Numbered from the stretch's first letter, positions 24,901 to 33,265 are shown. The stretch: DNA of 64,000 bases from Bacteroides caecigallinarum (GCF_021531075.1 NZ_JADYTJ010000007.1:29977-93976); one strand, 5' to 3'. Numbers and translations are program-made. The notes: generated from the letters alone by a model not told the origin.

Positions 24901-25320
24901 TCATGCAATGGACAAAGAGCCTAATTTCTTGCAAATATCACGAATGGCGTTGTCGAATATCTGTTTGTCTTGTTCGCTTAACGTATATACACGTCCGCGT
25001 ACCTTGTAGCCGTATATACGTTGCTGCAGCCATGACGCGCTTTTGCCAAAGTAATTGCGTGCTATATATGAAATAGGTACTATCTCTTTCATTTCCTTCA
25101 ACTTTTCACGAATTGTGATGGCATGTTCTATTTCATCCAGTTCGGTTGAGATGTCTTTCAGGCCGTTCAACAGATAGTCGGATATTGCTTCTTTATCTTG
25201 TTCGCTCGTATAGTTCCGGCATATATACATGTATTTTTCCTTGTATTTCTCTTCTTTGTCGGGAGAATCGCTTTTCATGATGGCTTTTAATTCGTTCAGT
25301 TCTTCGTTGATTGTCTTCAT
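24901..25320 (-). CDS. DUF5053-like phage protein
   Basis: 139 residues. Charged coiled-coil N-terminal half; the C-terminal half reads IVPISYIARNYFGKSASWLQQRI then GRVYTLSEQDKQIFDNAIRDI, which I associate with DUF5053, a family found in Bacteroidales prophages. The first part of that stretch could be an HTH (SYIARNYFGKSASWLQQRI). It is second in a two-gene minus-strand operon opposite to all virion genes, under a promoter with paired operators. A regulatory role is plausible. Confidence 0.65.
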   Translation of the reverse strand: MKTINEELNELKAIMKSDSPDKEEKYKEKYMYICRNYTSEQDKEAISDYLLNGLKDISTELDEIEHAITIREKLKEMKEIVPISYIARNYFGKSASWLQQRIYGYKVRGRVYTLSEQDKQIFDNAIRDICKKLGSLSIA

Positions 25321-25370
25321 AATTATATGTTTTTTTAATTCCCCTCCACTCTTCAGGGAGGGGAACTGTT

Positions 25371-25568
25371 TTACTCTTCAAGTTCTTTCAATCTCTTTTC
25401 GAGTGCCTCTATCAGGCGGTCAAGCCTTAATTTTTCATCGAGGAAAGCGTTTGCTTTTTCTTCACTCATGTTTTCGGTGTTCTCAAAAGCCCATTTCATC
25501 ATCTTCAGATTAAGCTTTGCTTCTGTCAGCTTTTGAGAAAGTAATAATACTTCATCTTTTTTCTCCAT
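25371..25568 (-). CDS. Small coiled-coil protein
   Basis: 65 residues, nearly all charged heptad-like helix (LRLDRLIEALEKRLKELEE at the end). First gene of the minus-strand operon, 50 bp upstream of the DUF5053-like gene. Its promoter -7 box is TATCTTTG at 25599-25592. Function unknown. Confidence 0.65.
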   Translation of the reverse strand: MEKKDEVLLLSQKLTEAKLNLKMMKWAFENTENMSEEKANAFLDEKLRLDRLIEALEKRLKELEE

Positions 25569-25591
25569 TGCCTTTATTTTTATTGAACACT

Positions 25592-25650
25592 ACAAAGATA
25601 CATAGTAATTTTGTTATGTGCAAGTTTTTTACATAATAAATTTACTATGT
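25592..25650 (-). promoter_or_regulatory. Minus-strand promoter with two matching operators
   Basis: The -7 box TATCTTTG reads on the minus strand at 25599-25592. Directly next to it is a 20-bp partial palindrome at 25600-25619 and another at 25631-25650. Read in opposite directions they match at 18 of 20 positions (core ACATAnnAAA-TTACTATGT). Centres are 31 bp apart, about three helical turns. This strongly suggests a dimeric repressor binding two sites. The repressor gene is not identifiable in the window. Confidence 0.7.
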
Positions 25651-25673
25651 TGTATTTTTTTTCTTCCTTTTCT

Positions 25674-25704
25674 TTTGCTATCCCAAAACAAATCCATAAT
25701 TTTG
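25674..25704 (+). promoter_or_regulatory. Promoter of RNA leader D
   Basis: TTTG (25674-25677), 19 bases, TAATTTTG (25697-25704). Confidence 0.85.
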
Positions 25705-25730
25705 AATAGCCGAATATAAACCTTTTGTTT

Positions 25731-25817
25731 CATCCCCTCATATCGTGTAACCCGTATTCAATCGGGTTCCGGGTGGTTCCGGTCGGCGCACGGTATGGGG
25801 GGATGACTTTTTTTTAT
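25731..25817 (+). ncRNA. Structured RNA leader D (family A/D)
   Basis: Closing helix of 17 bp between 25731-25747 and 25789-25805, two U-G pairs. Inside: hairpin AACCCG-8 nt-CGGGTT (25749-25768), only one loop base different from leader A, and hairpin CCGG-GTGGTT-CCGG (25769-25782), then TCGGCG. The helix is followed at once by AC and eight T, so the closing helix may act as an intrinsic terminator in front of the gene at 25818. Fold is shared with leader A while helix sequences are unrelated. Confidence 0.75.
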
Positions 25818-26240
25818 ATGAATATTAAACAGATAGAGATTGGTAACCTTATATTGGACTATCTTAAAGATAGGGGTTATTCATCGTACGATGATTTGAG
25901 CGAGTATATTATGGATAGTGGCTATGACTATTCAGACTTCTTGTATGTCTTCCAGATGATGAGAGATGATTTTAAATTCATTGCCGATTGGAGTGCTGGT
26001 GTTGATGTAAAGCTTACTTACGAAGGTTTGAAAATATCTGTCAATGGATTTAGTGATTTCATGAATCAGGAAAGGAAAAGAGAAGAAACTAAGGATAAGG
26101 TCAGCAGGACAACTTTGTATTCCAATTATCTTAATATTGCTAATTTGATATTGACCGTGCTTGCCTTTATAACAGGAATCCTGCTATCAGACCCAATAAA
26201 AGGGATAATAGGTAAATTGTTCTCCACATTTTCATCCTAA
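25818..26240 (+). CDS. C-terminally membrane-anchored protein behind leader D
   Basis: 140 residues from ATG 25818; the frame upstream crosses leader D and is rejected. Residues 1-90 are soluble, possibly a winged-helix fold (IEIGNLILDYLKDRGYSSYDDLSEYI and YEGLKISVNGF). Then a charged linker and one hydrophobic segment (about 112-130). It ends within the opposite-strand gene at 26167-26307. Function unknown. The single-gene unit with its own promoter resembles the other accessory units. Confidence 0.65.
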   Translation: MNIKQIEIGNLILDYLKDRGYSSYDDLSEYIMDSGYDYSDFLYVFQMMRDDFKFIADWSAGVDVKLTYEGLKISVNGFSDFMNQERKREETKDKVSRTTLYSNYLNIANLILTVLAFITGILLSDPIKGIIGKLFSTFSS

Positions 26241-26307
26241 CTATTTCGAGGTTGATTTTAGCCGTATTCTCTTTCAACTGTTCTATTTCCTTTTCGATGC
26301 TTGTCAT
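26167..26307 (-). CDS. 46-residue coiled-coil membrane protein
   Basis: ATG at 26307, stop at 26167. MTSIEKEIEQLKENTAK starts a charged helix, and residues 29-46 are a hydrophobic segment that ends the protein. The frame runs on upstream to 26358, but the start at 26307 is preferred because it follows a matching promoter. It overlaps the 3' end of the gene on the plus strand by 74 bp. Both opposing products end in a membrane helix, an odd arrangement. Confidence 0.6.
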   Translation of the reverse strand: MTSIEKEIEQLKENTAKINLEIVRMKMWRTIYLLSLLLGLIAGFLL

Positions 26308-26327
26308 TGTTTTTGCCTCATTTTCTA

Positions 26328-26359
26328 CAAAAATAAGGCTTTTCTTTTGCCAATCCAAA
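26328..26359 (-). promoter_or_regulatory. Promoter of the 46-residue gene, overlaps promoter C
   Basis: Minus strand TTTG (26359-26356), 20 bases, TATTTTTG (26335-26328). It shares DNA with the plus-strand promoter at 26346-26376, so the two may exclude each other. Confidence 0.7.
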
Positions 26360-26376
26360 ATAAATCCATATATTTG
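26346..26376 (+). promoter_or_regulatory. Promoter of RNA leader C
   Basis: TTTG (26346-26349), 19 bases, TATATTTG (26369-26376). Leader helix starts 5 bases later, as in unit B. Confidence 0.9.
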
Positions 26377-26380
26377 TATC

Positions 26381-26565
26381 GACTTCCATTTGATACAGGC
26401 GACGACGGCTCGCCAATTAGTTTTGCTGCGGGCATTTTTTATGTCCTTAGCTTATGCTATATAACTTATAGGTTCCGACCCCCGTGTGGAGTGTTAATGC
26501 ACCCACTGCCTGTATCAGGTGGAAGTCAACGGGAAAGCGGGACCTTTTTTTGTACCCTTTCCCGT
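26381..26565 (+). ncRNA. Structured RNA leader C (family B/C)
   Basis: Closing helix of 20 bp between 26381-26400 and 26508-26527, two U-G pairs; inner part nearly identical to leader B. Of six left-arm differences from B, five are matched by a change in the right arm and one turns a U-G into a C-G pair. An inner hairpin changes GCG/CGC to GTG/CAC. Downstream hairpin ACGGGAAAG (26529-26537) with CTTTCCCGT (26557-26565) is also kept. The helix 3' strand TGGAAGTCA (26520-26528) can pair with TGACTTCCA (26595-26603) just before the start codon. Confidence 0.8.
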
Positions 26566-26605
26566 ATTAATTAATTTTATTGTTTCATTTTAAATGACTT
26601 CCAAA

Positions 26606-26896
26606 ATGAAGAAACAAACAATCGCACCTGCACAACAGGCAGGTTTCAGCACATTAGAGATGTGGCTGAATCGTGAAAACAAGTTATTCACAGAATTATT
26701 TGCCGATAAAGGCGAGTCTATCACCAACAGAAAGATGCTGCTCGATATGCAGCTTATGCTTTCCCTTGTTGTTCTTCTGACATTCAATTTTGTCAATCCT
26801 CTCATGACTCTTATTTGTGCGCTTTGGTTCGGAACAGCGGCATTGCTGGTAAAGAAGTATGATGATACTGATATCCAGAAAGGGGGTACAAAATGA
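26606..26896 (+). CDS. Small two-helix membrane protein, cassette C gene 1
   Basis: 96 residues, copy of the product at 12202, with three substitutions (Lys to Arg, Ile to Met, Ser to Thr). Two hydrophobic segments near residues 48-65 and 67-83. An in-frame ATG 12 bp upstream would add four residues and lies in the pairing segment of the leader; I prefer the start shared with the other copy. Overlaps the next gene by 4 bp. Confidence 0.7.
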   Translation: MKKQTIAPAQQAGFSTLEMWLNRENKLFTELFADKGESITNRKMLLDMQLMLSLVVLLTFNFVNPLMTLICALWFGTAALLVKKYDDTDIQKGGTK

Positions 26897-27114
26897 CAAA
26901 CCTTAATAATCTTACTCCGGAACAGCTTGAAATTATTCAAGAATGGCGTGATTGTGGTGCAGCAGCTGCATGTCGTGATCTTGACGAAGTAATGCATTTC
27001 CTTATACAACCGATACGTGAACCTGAATCTGACGAAGTTCTTCGTATGCTTCAGAATCTTTTAGCCATTCGTCATGAACTCGAAGCGTTTATATCAGACA
27101 GAAAGGAGGCATGA
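26893..27114 (+). CDS. Small acidic helical protein, cassette C gene 2
   Basis: 73 residues. Same as the product at 12489 over the first 66 residues apart from a few changes (Ile to Leu, Glu to Gln, Pro to Ser, His to Arg, Ser to Glu), then a different tail (SDRKEA). The tail region encodes the AAAGGAGG ribosome-binding site for gene 3. Function unknown. Confidence 0.65.
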   Translation: MTNLNNLTPEQLEIIQEWRDCGAAAACRDLDEVMHFLIQPIREPESDEVLRMLQNLLAIRHELEAFISDRKEA

Positions 27115-27115
27115 A

Positions 27116-27328
27116 ATGAAACTTATATATGAACTTTGTGGTTTCGATACTGTTTCTTCTGCCTTATTAATGGCTATGGAAATTCGTTCTGAAACAGGTC
27201 TTGAACCGGAAAGAATTGTGATGGATGACGGCACTTCTGTAGCCCTTAATCTTAAAGATTTCAAGCAGCTGCAAAAAGGTGAATTGTCGGATCAGGAATA
27301 TATAGCAAAACACCGTATAATCAGATAA
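27116..27328 (+). CDS. Small protein, cassette C gene 3
   Basis: 70 residues from ATG 27116, the start shared with the copy at 12719; the longer frame from 27074 lies within gene 2. Seven substitutions relative to the other copy, spread through the chain and mostly conservative, which argues that both copies are still under selection. A strong GGAGG site precedes the start. Function unknown. Confidence 0.65.
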   Translation: MKLIYELCGFDTVSSALLMAMEIRSETGLEPERIVMDDGTSVALNLKDFKQLQKGELSDQEYIAKHRIIR

Positions 27329-27356
27329 TTTTTTTATTGCATTTTTTTTTATTTTT

Positions 27357-27380
27357 CCCCCGCTCCGGCGGGGTTTTTTT
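27357..27380 (+). terminator. Terminator of cassette C
   Basis: CCCCGC-TCCG-GCGGGG followed by seven T. The late-promoter motif starts at the next base, the same join as at 13013/13014. Confidence 0.9.
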
Positions 27381-27417
27381 ATGTCCTTTTCTTTCGTGTC
27401 TGTAATTCTTACTTTTG
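27381..27417 (+). promoter_or_regulatory. Predicted phage late promoter 3
   Basis: ATGTCCTTTT (27381-27390), 19 bases, TACTTTTG (27410-27417). Start codon of the next gene is 5 bases after the -7 box, so again a nearly leaderless mRNA. Confidence 0.75.
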
Positions 27418-27422
27418 TGATT

Positions 27423-27695
27423 ATGAAAGTCTATGATGCAATCCGTCAGATGGAAGAGCTTACCAAAGCAGGTAAGACCTTCTCTTTTTCTTTCATGTCG
27501 TATAGTTACGACAAGAATGTATCTCATGGCCCGGTTACTGTTCTTCATGCGAAGCTGCTTCCTTCGAATCGTAAGGAACGTAATCAGTATTCTGATTACA
27601 TGCTTCGTTACCGCGATATGGATACTTACGAGGATAAAATGTGTTGGCAGCCATTGCTGCTCGAGTTTAACGGTGAACAGCTTGATTTAGTATGA
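27423..27695 (+). CDS. Small virion-block protein before the tail fibre
   Basis: 90 residues from ATG 27423; the longer frame starts inside the promoter. Basic, mixed strands and helices, contains FSFMSYSYDKN and MCWQPLLLEFNGEQLDLV. It overlaps the tail fibre gene by 4 bp and starts the third late block. Possibly a baseplate or fibre-attachment protein. Not recognised. Confidence 0.5.
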   Translation: MKVYDAIRQMEELTKAGKTFSFSFMSYSYDKNVSHGPVTVLHAKLLPSNRKERNQYSDYMLRYRDMDTYEDKMCWQPLLLEFNGEQLDLV

Positions 27696-30600
27696 GCGAA
27701 GATATAAACAAACAGACATCTCCGGATATTGATACTGATTATGAATCTATAGTCCCATGGAATGGCGAGCATGATACAGGTTATGATGCTCGAACTAAAC
27801 TTGACCGTAATTTTTCAAGGATTAAGAATTCTTTTCTTAACGTTATATCCTTTTTTAATAATGCTATATCTAAATTAGATGAACATTTTTTATTCAAGGA
27901 TCAAGAAGATTCTACTCTTTATCTTTTGAAACTATTGGGTGGTGTTCGCATAGGTAAGCACCTGACTATTGGTGATTTTATTACAGGTATAACAGGTGGA
28001 TATATAGATGAAAAAGGTAAAGCTGAATTAGAATCATTGTACCTTCGTTCTGATTTGATTGTTCCTTATATCCGTTACAATTTTATGACTTATTATGCCG
28101 GATATAATCTTATATCTCCTGGCGGCGGATTAAAGATTAAAGAAATTGTAGATAATGGTGATGGAAGTTGGACTATAACTCCTGACCTTGACGAAGGTAT
28201 TCCTTGCGGACAGTTTAAGGATGATATTCTCCTCGGCTATTGGTACGATAAAACTGCTACTGGTGATTTTGTCGGCTACAAAAAGGTACAGTTCCTTGTA
28301 GGCGAAGTTGATTATAATGCTAAGACATTCGTTATGACAGCACGTCCGGGTACTGATGCTGTACCTGTTGTGGGCATGAAGCTTGGGCAGACCGGAAACT
28401 TCACTAATACAGACCGTCAGACTTATATGATTCTTGATACAAGGGACGGTAACAATAATATAACATTCTTTGACAACGCGAATACATGGGATCCGGAACC
28501 AGCTCAAGAAAAAAGCTGGCTTGGAAAGAAGAAAGGTAGGAGAATTGCAGGTATTGATGCTGATAATTATTCTGCTGTTCTGCAGAATATAATCATGTCA
28601 GGTATGATATTTCAGATTGACGAACTGACTGGTGAAAGTGTGCGTGTGCCTCTATGGAAAGGTATATGGAAGCCCGGCAAGTATGCGTATTACAATGAGG
28701 TGTCTCACAATGGATCACGCTATCTATGTATTAATACCAAAGGCACAGAACAGGAACCAGGTACTGGTACAGACTGGCTACTGACCATTGAAAAAGGTCA
28801 AGACGGTGCGCCAGGTTTGTCTGTTATTGGCGGTGGACACTGGGAAGCTAGCAAAACACCTTATGCTGCCAATACTTTGGTTACTTTGTATAACTGTGTA
28901 TTTATTTCTAATGTTGAAACTTCAGAACCACCTTTGGCTATAGCTAGGTTTAAGAACGGCAATTACAGACGTAAGCGTGACGGCGGTTATATTTTGGCGG
29001 GTAAGTATGTCGATTTTACTGTTCATCATGATTGGACTATGCTTCTCGACGGCCGTGAGCTGAAGGGTACGAGCATTACGTTTTTAGGTAGCTTCGCTTC
29101 TGCACCTTCTAATCCTGTTGAAGGAAATTCTTACTATAATACAATCGATAAGTGCACATACATATATCGTAATGGTATATGGATGATAATGGTAAGCGAT
29201 GGCAAGGACGGCCGTGACTATGAGTGGATATATACTCGTAATAATATTATAGCTGATATTCCGGTTAAGCCTGACAGTCAACAGCAGGATGACTATGTTC
29301 CTGAGGGTTGGACTGATAATTTTCTGGGTGTATCCGCAGAATATCAAGTCGAATGGGCGTGTAAACGTACTAAGAAGGATGGTACTTGGAGCGATTGGAA
29401 TACACCTGCAGTAATACATCGTTGGAGTAAAGATGGTGAAAATGCTATAGTTGCTGATCTTGACAATGAGATGGTGAATTGTGCGCTTACTTATGATGGT
29501 AAGGCTTATAAGGCTCAGACATGGATAACTAACGTGACTATGTGGTATGGTACAGAAGCGACAGAGCTTCAGTCTTTGACTGTTACACAACCTTCAGGTT
29601 TTACTGTTTCAGCAGATAAGTCGAATGGGCGTGTTACTGTAAGCGTAGCTCAAGGAACAGCAGTTGCAGAAACTACCAATATAGAGATTACTCTTGTCGC
29701 TCAGATATCCGGTCAGAATTATGAACGAAAGCTGACATTTACCATTGCCGGTATTCGTGCTGGTGCTACAGGCGCAGATGCAGTATTGTATTCTTTAGTT
29801 CCTTCTGTGACTTCAGTAACTAAAGATAAGAACGGTAGCTACAGTGTAGCTTCTGTATCATGTAAACGACAGAAAACAGTGGGTAGTTCTATTACTGATA
29901 CTACAGAAGGTCAATTGAAATATAGCCTCGATGGTGGTGCAGAAGTTGTGCTGGAAAATGGTGTTGGTATTTCTCCTGCTAATTTTAACAGATACATTAA
30001 GTTCATTTTCTATGTGTCCGGAAAGATTGTAGATATAGAAAATGTTCCACTGATATCAGATGGGCATGATGGTGCCCAAGGTGAACCTGGTACCGGACTT
30101 AATCCTAGAGGACATTGGACTGCCGGTGCAGTACCATTTTATAAAAATGACCTGGTTAATTTCGCTTACGGTACATTTGTCGCTCTTCGTGAGACATCAG
30201 AACCGCCTTTAGCTATAGCTAGGTTTAAGAACGGGAACTATCGTAGAAAACCTGATGGTGGCTATATCTTGGCAGGTAATTCTGCTAATATGACAGTACA
30301 TTCTGACTGGCAGATGATGACACCTCCAGATCAGAATGCCAGCTATTGGTTGGATAGTCCAGTATCATCTATTGGCATAAGCAGTGTCGGTAATCCGTCT
30401 CCTTCTTCCGTTCAGGTGACATGCCGAATGAGTATTCACGGTAGCACTCAGTTATGTGGTCTGTTTTACCTTGTCGCACGGAAATACAATGGTTCATGGC
30501 TCAGTCATGTATCTACAGTCAAGGGTTATACTATCACAGTTCCGGCGACAGGTGGATATACTCAATTTGCTGTTCGTGCTTACAGAACTTCGGCTGATGC

Positions 30601-31504
30601 TAATGCCTGGAATGATAACTATGTATGTGAAAAGGGTATAGGCGTTTCTGTTGATGGTATGAAAGGGGAAGATGGCGCTGATAGTGCTTTCCTGTACGAT
30701 AATGGCCCTTGGAAGTCTGGTACTACATACGTATGGAATGATACCAGACGTGATAAGGTTATACACCCTTTCGATGGTGTGTATTACAATTTCCTGGTTA
30801 AAGCAAAAGGAATGAGTGTCACTGCAGCGCCTTCGTCGATAACAGGTGACGCAAATTGGGAAGCTGCTAATAAGTTCGTGAATATTGCTACTGATTCGCT
30901 ATTTGCTGACGGTGCGAATATCGCTAACTTCATGTTCAAGAATGGTGTTATGCGGTCACAGGATGAGACGAATGGCGTAGCAAATATGATATTAGATGGA
31001 AAAACAGGTTATTTCCACTGCAGCAATGTAGACATTACAGGCACGGTTAACGCAACAGGCGGTTCTTTCAAGAATGTTACTTTTTCAACGGCTGAATCAG
31101 GTGATAGAGTGATTATAGATGCTTCTACTAACTCTATTAAAATGATGAGTGGGGATTATTTGGTCGGAAACTTCTTCTTTTACGGTTACGGTGGTTATAA
31201 GTCTGCACAATTATATGTCAATAATAATTCAGGTGAATTTAGTGAGTTCCGTCCTGGAGATATCGTTACAACTACTAAACGTACTTCAAGTTCAGAAATG
31301 ATAGAGTGTCAAATGAACGCTGCTTTAAGGGTCCAGAATTTGTCTGATTATAGGTCTATAACTATATCAGATAATTCTATACAAATTTATGACGGACAAA
31401 CTTATACTGGATTTACAGGCATTTTTACAGCTATGACAAGTCAATATACTAATGGCAAAGTGTATGTGAAAAATGGTATTATATATAAAGTAGAACAAAA
31501 ATAA
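27692..31504 (+). CDS. Large tail fibre or tail-spike-like protein
   Basis: 1270 residues, Gly, Tyr, Asn and Thr-rich. A module of about 75 residues (GHW... SEPPLAIARFKNGNYRRK ... GGYILAG) occurs twice, near residues 382-455 and 807-880, and each is preceded by a short collagen-like stretch (GQDGAPG and GAQGEPGTG). This modular composition is typical of receptor-binding or central fibre proteins. The C-terminal 300 residues contain repeated DGK and NGV turns likely to form a beta-helical trimer. Downstream small genes and the variable tip gene probably belong to the same fibre complex. Confidence 0.7.
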   Translation: MSEDINKQTSPDIDTDYESIVPWNGEHDTGYDARTKLDRNFSRIKNSFLNVISFFNNAISKLDEHFLFKDQEDSTLYLLKLLGGVRIGKHLTIGDFITGITGGYIDEKGKAELESLYLRSDLIVPYIRYNFMTYYAGYNLISPGGGLKIKEIVDNGDGSWTITPDLDEGIPCGQFKDDILLGYWYDKTATGDFVGYKKVQFLVGEVDYNAKTFVMTARPGTDAVPVVGMKLGQTGNFTNTDRQTYMILDTRDGNNNITFFDNANTWDPEPAQEKSWLGKKKGRRIAGIDADNYSAVLQNIIMSGMIFQIDELTGESVRVPLWKGIWKPGKYAYYNEVSHNGSRYLCINTKGTEQEPGTGTDWLLTIEKGQDGAPGLSVIGGGHWEASKTPYAANTLVTLYNCVFISNVETSEPPLAIARFKNGNYRRKRDGGYILAGKYVDFTVHHDWTMLLDGRELKGTSITFLGSFASAPSNPVEGNSYYNTIDKCTYIYRNGIWMIMVSDGKDGRDYEWIYTRNNIIADIPVKPDSQQQDDYVPEGWTDNFLGVSAEYQVEWACKRTKKDGTWSDWNTPAVIHRWSKDGENAIVADLDNEMVNCALTYDGKAYKAQTWITNVTMWYGTEATELQSLTVTQPSGFTVSADKSNGRVTVSVAQGTAVAETTNIEITLVAQISGQNYERKLTFTIAGIRAGATGADAVLYSLVPSVTSVTKDKNGSYSVASVSCKRQKTVGSSITDTTEGQLKYSLDGGAEVVLENGVGISPANFNRYIKFIFYVSGKIVDIENVPLISDGHDGAQGEPGTGLNPRGHWTAGAVPFYKNDLVNFAYGTFVALRETSEPPLAIARFKNGNYRRKPDGGYILAGNSANMTVHSDWQMMTPPDQNASYWLDSPVSSIGISSVGNPSPSSVQVTCRMSIHGSTQLCGLFYLVARKYNGSWLSHVSTVKGYTITVPATGGYTQFAVRAYRTSADANAWNDNYVCEKGIGVSVDGMKGEDGADSAFLYDNGPWKSGTTYVWNDTRRDKVIHPFDGVYYNFLVKAKGMSVTAAPSSITGDANWEAANKFVNIATDSLFADGANIANFMFKNGVMRSQDETNGVANMILDGKTGYFHCSNVDITGTVNATGGSFKNVTFSTAESGDRVIIDASTNSIKMMSGDYLVGNFFFYGYGGYKSAQLYVNNNSGEFSEFRPGDIVTTTKRTSSSEMIECQMNAALRVQNLSDYRSITISDNSIQIYDGQTYTGFTGIFTAMTSQYTNGKVYVKNGIIYKVEQK

Positions 31505-31511
31505 TTATCGT

Positions 31512-31796
31512 ATGAAAGTGAATTTTAAAAGAGTTAAATTTTATACCGGTATAGACCGGAAAACATGTATAGAGCAAGATACTAGTCTTGAAATTGCTAA
31601 TTTGATATATCGTTATAGTGATATCAGAGGTTTACGACTGGCTGAAAAAATATATCAGGCAGATGGTGACGTAGAAATTACAAATGAAGAAGCTGATCTT
31701 ATTTGTAATCTAATGAATCAATATGCCACTGCTATGACGATTGATGCAATTAATCATTTGTTTAACCATAATATTTTAAAAGATGAAAGAGTATAA
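31512..31796 (+). CDS. Small tail-fibre-region protein
   Basis: 94 residues, helical, charged. ATG 31512 follows the fibre gene by 7 bp. Contains TNEEADLICNLMNQYATAM. Overlaps the next gene by 14 bp. No family recognised; a fibre chaperone is possible. Confidence 0.5.
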   Translation: MKVNFKRVKFYTGIDRKTCIEQDTSLEIANLIYRYSDIRGLRLAEKIYQADGDVEITNEEADLICNLMNQYATAMTIDAINHLFNHNILKDERV

Positions 31797-32106
31797 AAAC
31801 CTTGAACAACAGCTCGGTATTGATACATCAAAATATCGTATCGTAGAAAAATCATTGTTGGATAGATATAATACAACATCTCCTGATAAGATTAATCCTG
31901 TATCATTCTTGTCTGAGACACCAGTATCAGCTACGCTTGTAGAATTGTCTTTGATTGAAGTTACTGTAGATGAATACAATACTCTATCTTTAGATGAAGC
32001 AATTTCTTCGTTGGCTAATAAGGCGTTTGTTGCAAGAGAGTATCAGGAAATAAGAAAAGTGATTAAAGAGATGCATGATAATGGTTCTATAGTAATAACT
32101 TTATAA
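31783..32106 (+). CDS. Small tail-fibre-region protein
   Basis: 107 residues, acidic, helical. Lies directly before the variable tip gene (15 bp). Position suggests a fibre assembly or adaptor protein. Nothing in the sequence identifies it. Confidence 0.5.
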   Translation: MKEYKNLEQQLGIDTSKYRIVEKSLLDRYNTTSPDKINPVSFLSETPVSATLVELSLIEVTVDEYNTLSLDEAISSLANKAFVAREYQEIRKVIKEMHDNGSIVITL

Positions 32107-32120
32107 ATAAAATAAACAAT

Positions 32121-32792
32121 ATGACTACATTAGATATGACACAGGTAGTAGGCTTACAAGCCGTAGATGCAGAAGGTAATGTAATTGGTACATTATCTGT
32201 TAATGACCTGACTGAATTAGTCGCAAAAAATCTTGTCGAGAGCACGCAAAATCAGGTAGTAGCTGCTCGATCAGTTAGTACACTCTCCGAAGCATCTACT
32301 CTTGCTGCTTCTGACGACTATGAGAACACTTTGCCTATCGACGCTAACCCTGCATCAGTGCGTACTCTTGATGCTGATGGTAACCCAAAACAGACAGCAA
32401 TTTCGTCGTTGGCACAAGTTGTGGGAGGACTTATTACCAATACAAATTTTGTTTATGCTTCTAGCTCCGATACTGCTGTGCTTTATAAATTAAATATAAA
32501 ATCGTGGGATAAAAATTTAATATTTGAGGTAGTTGGGGAGGGTAATTCCAACAAGGCAGATATTTTTTTAGTAATGTCTCAACATTATACTAATAGATAT
32601 TGTTACAACAAAAATCAGCAGGGAAATACGAAATTTTATGGCGACAATGTTACTCCTACGCAATTATATATTTACGTCCCGGCATATTCTAAATTCATTG
32701 TCAGATTTATAAATCGTGTTCCGGCTGACAATACAATAACCCTCGAAGATGTAACTTCTACGGTAAGTACGTCAGATTTAGTTGAGCTGTGA
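32121..32792 (+). CDS. Variable tail-tip protein, expressed shufflon form
   Basis: 223 residues. Residues 1-100 are the constant part (MTTLDMTQVVGLQAVDAEGN..., with TLDADGNPKQTAISSLAQV). At codon 101 the recombination site GTGGGAGGAC (32421-32430) encodes Val-Gly-Gly, and residues from there to the end form the variable tip. Four silent alternative tips lie downstream. Exchange at the site keeps the reading frame because all tips begin GTG GGA G(A/G)A CTN. Most likely this protein binds the host receptor or surface glycan, so switching would change host range. Confidence 0.75.
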   Translation: MTTLDMTQVVGLQAVDAEGNVIGTLSVNDLTELVAKNLVESTQNQVVAARSVSTLSEASTLAASDDYENTLPIDANPASVRTLDADGNPKQTAISSLAQVVGGLITNTNFVYASSSDTAVLYKLNIKSWDKNLIFEVVGEGNSNKADIFLVMSQHYTNRYCYNKNQQGNTKFYGDNVTPTQLYIYVPAYSKFIVRFINRVPADNTITLEDVTSTVSTSDLVEL

Positions 32793-32808
32793 TTAAAAAT
32801 CCTCCCAC

Positions 32809-33228
32809 TTGATCCGGGTGGGAGAACTGTTAACTGGAGGGTTATTTATCCGTAAGATTGTAATTGGTGGAAATTTCTGTTTAAAAATAGCGAAATCGTC
32901 AATTTACAAAAATACAATTCTATTATGTGGAGGAAGATATAGTTCTGTGGTAGATAAGAGCCTATTTAGAAAAATACAAGGCGATGAAACTAATATGTAC
33001 ATTCTTGAGATAATAGATGGTGATAAGGACCCACAAGCACATGAAGATAATGATTACTTATACATCGGATTAGTAGGGGGGCTTGATAACGATAGTGGAG
33101 CCAATAACCATGGATTTCTAATAAGTCCTAATAATGTAGATTTTGAATATGCTTCTTTTGATAGTGAAATTGCTATAAAAGCATTGCCTACTGTTCCAAT
33201 TAATGTAACAACACCTTTGACGAAATAG
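32809..33228 (+). pseudogene. Silent tail-tip cassette 1
   Basis: The tip frame starts at the site GTG (32818): VGELLTGGLFIRKIVIGG and continues to PVNVTTPLTK-like end (reads PINVTTPLTK), about 136 residues. No promoter or ribosome-binding site, so it is not expressed in this configuration. It is in the same orientation as the expressed tip and needs two inversions to be joined. Last 19 bases, AACACCTTTGACGAAATAG, occur again at 34159. Confidence 0.7.
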
Positions 33229-33230
33229 CA

Positions 33231-33258
33231 TATAGGAGACTACATACAGTCTCCTATA
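33231..33258. terminator. Bidirectional terminator between silent tips 1 and 2
   Basis: TATAGGAGACT (33231-33241), loop ACATAC, AGTCTCCTATA (33248-33258). Serves whichever tip is placed next to it. A nearly identical copy is at 34184-34211. Confidence 0.75.
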
Positions 33259-33265
33259 TATAATA

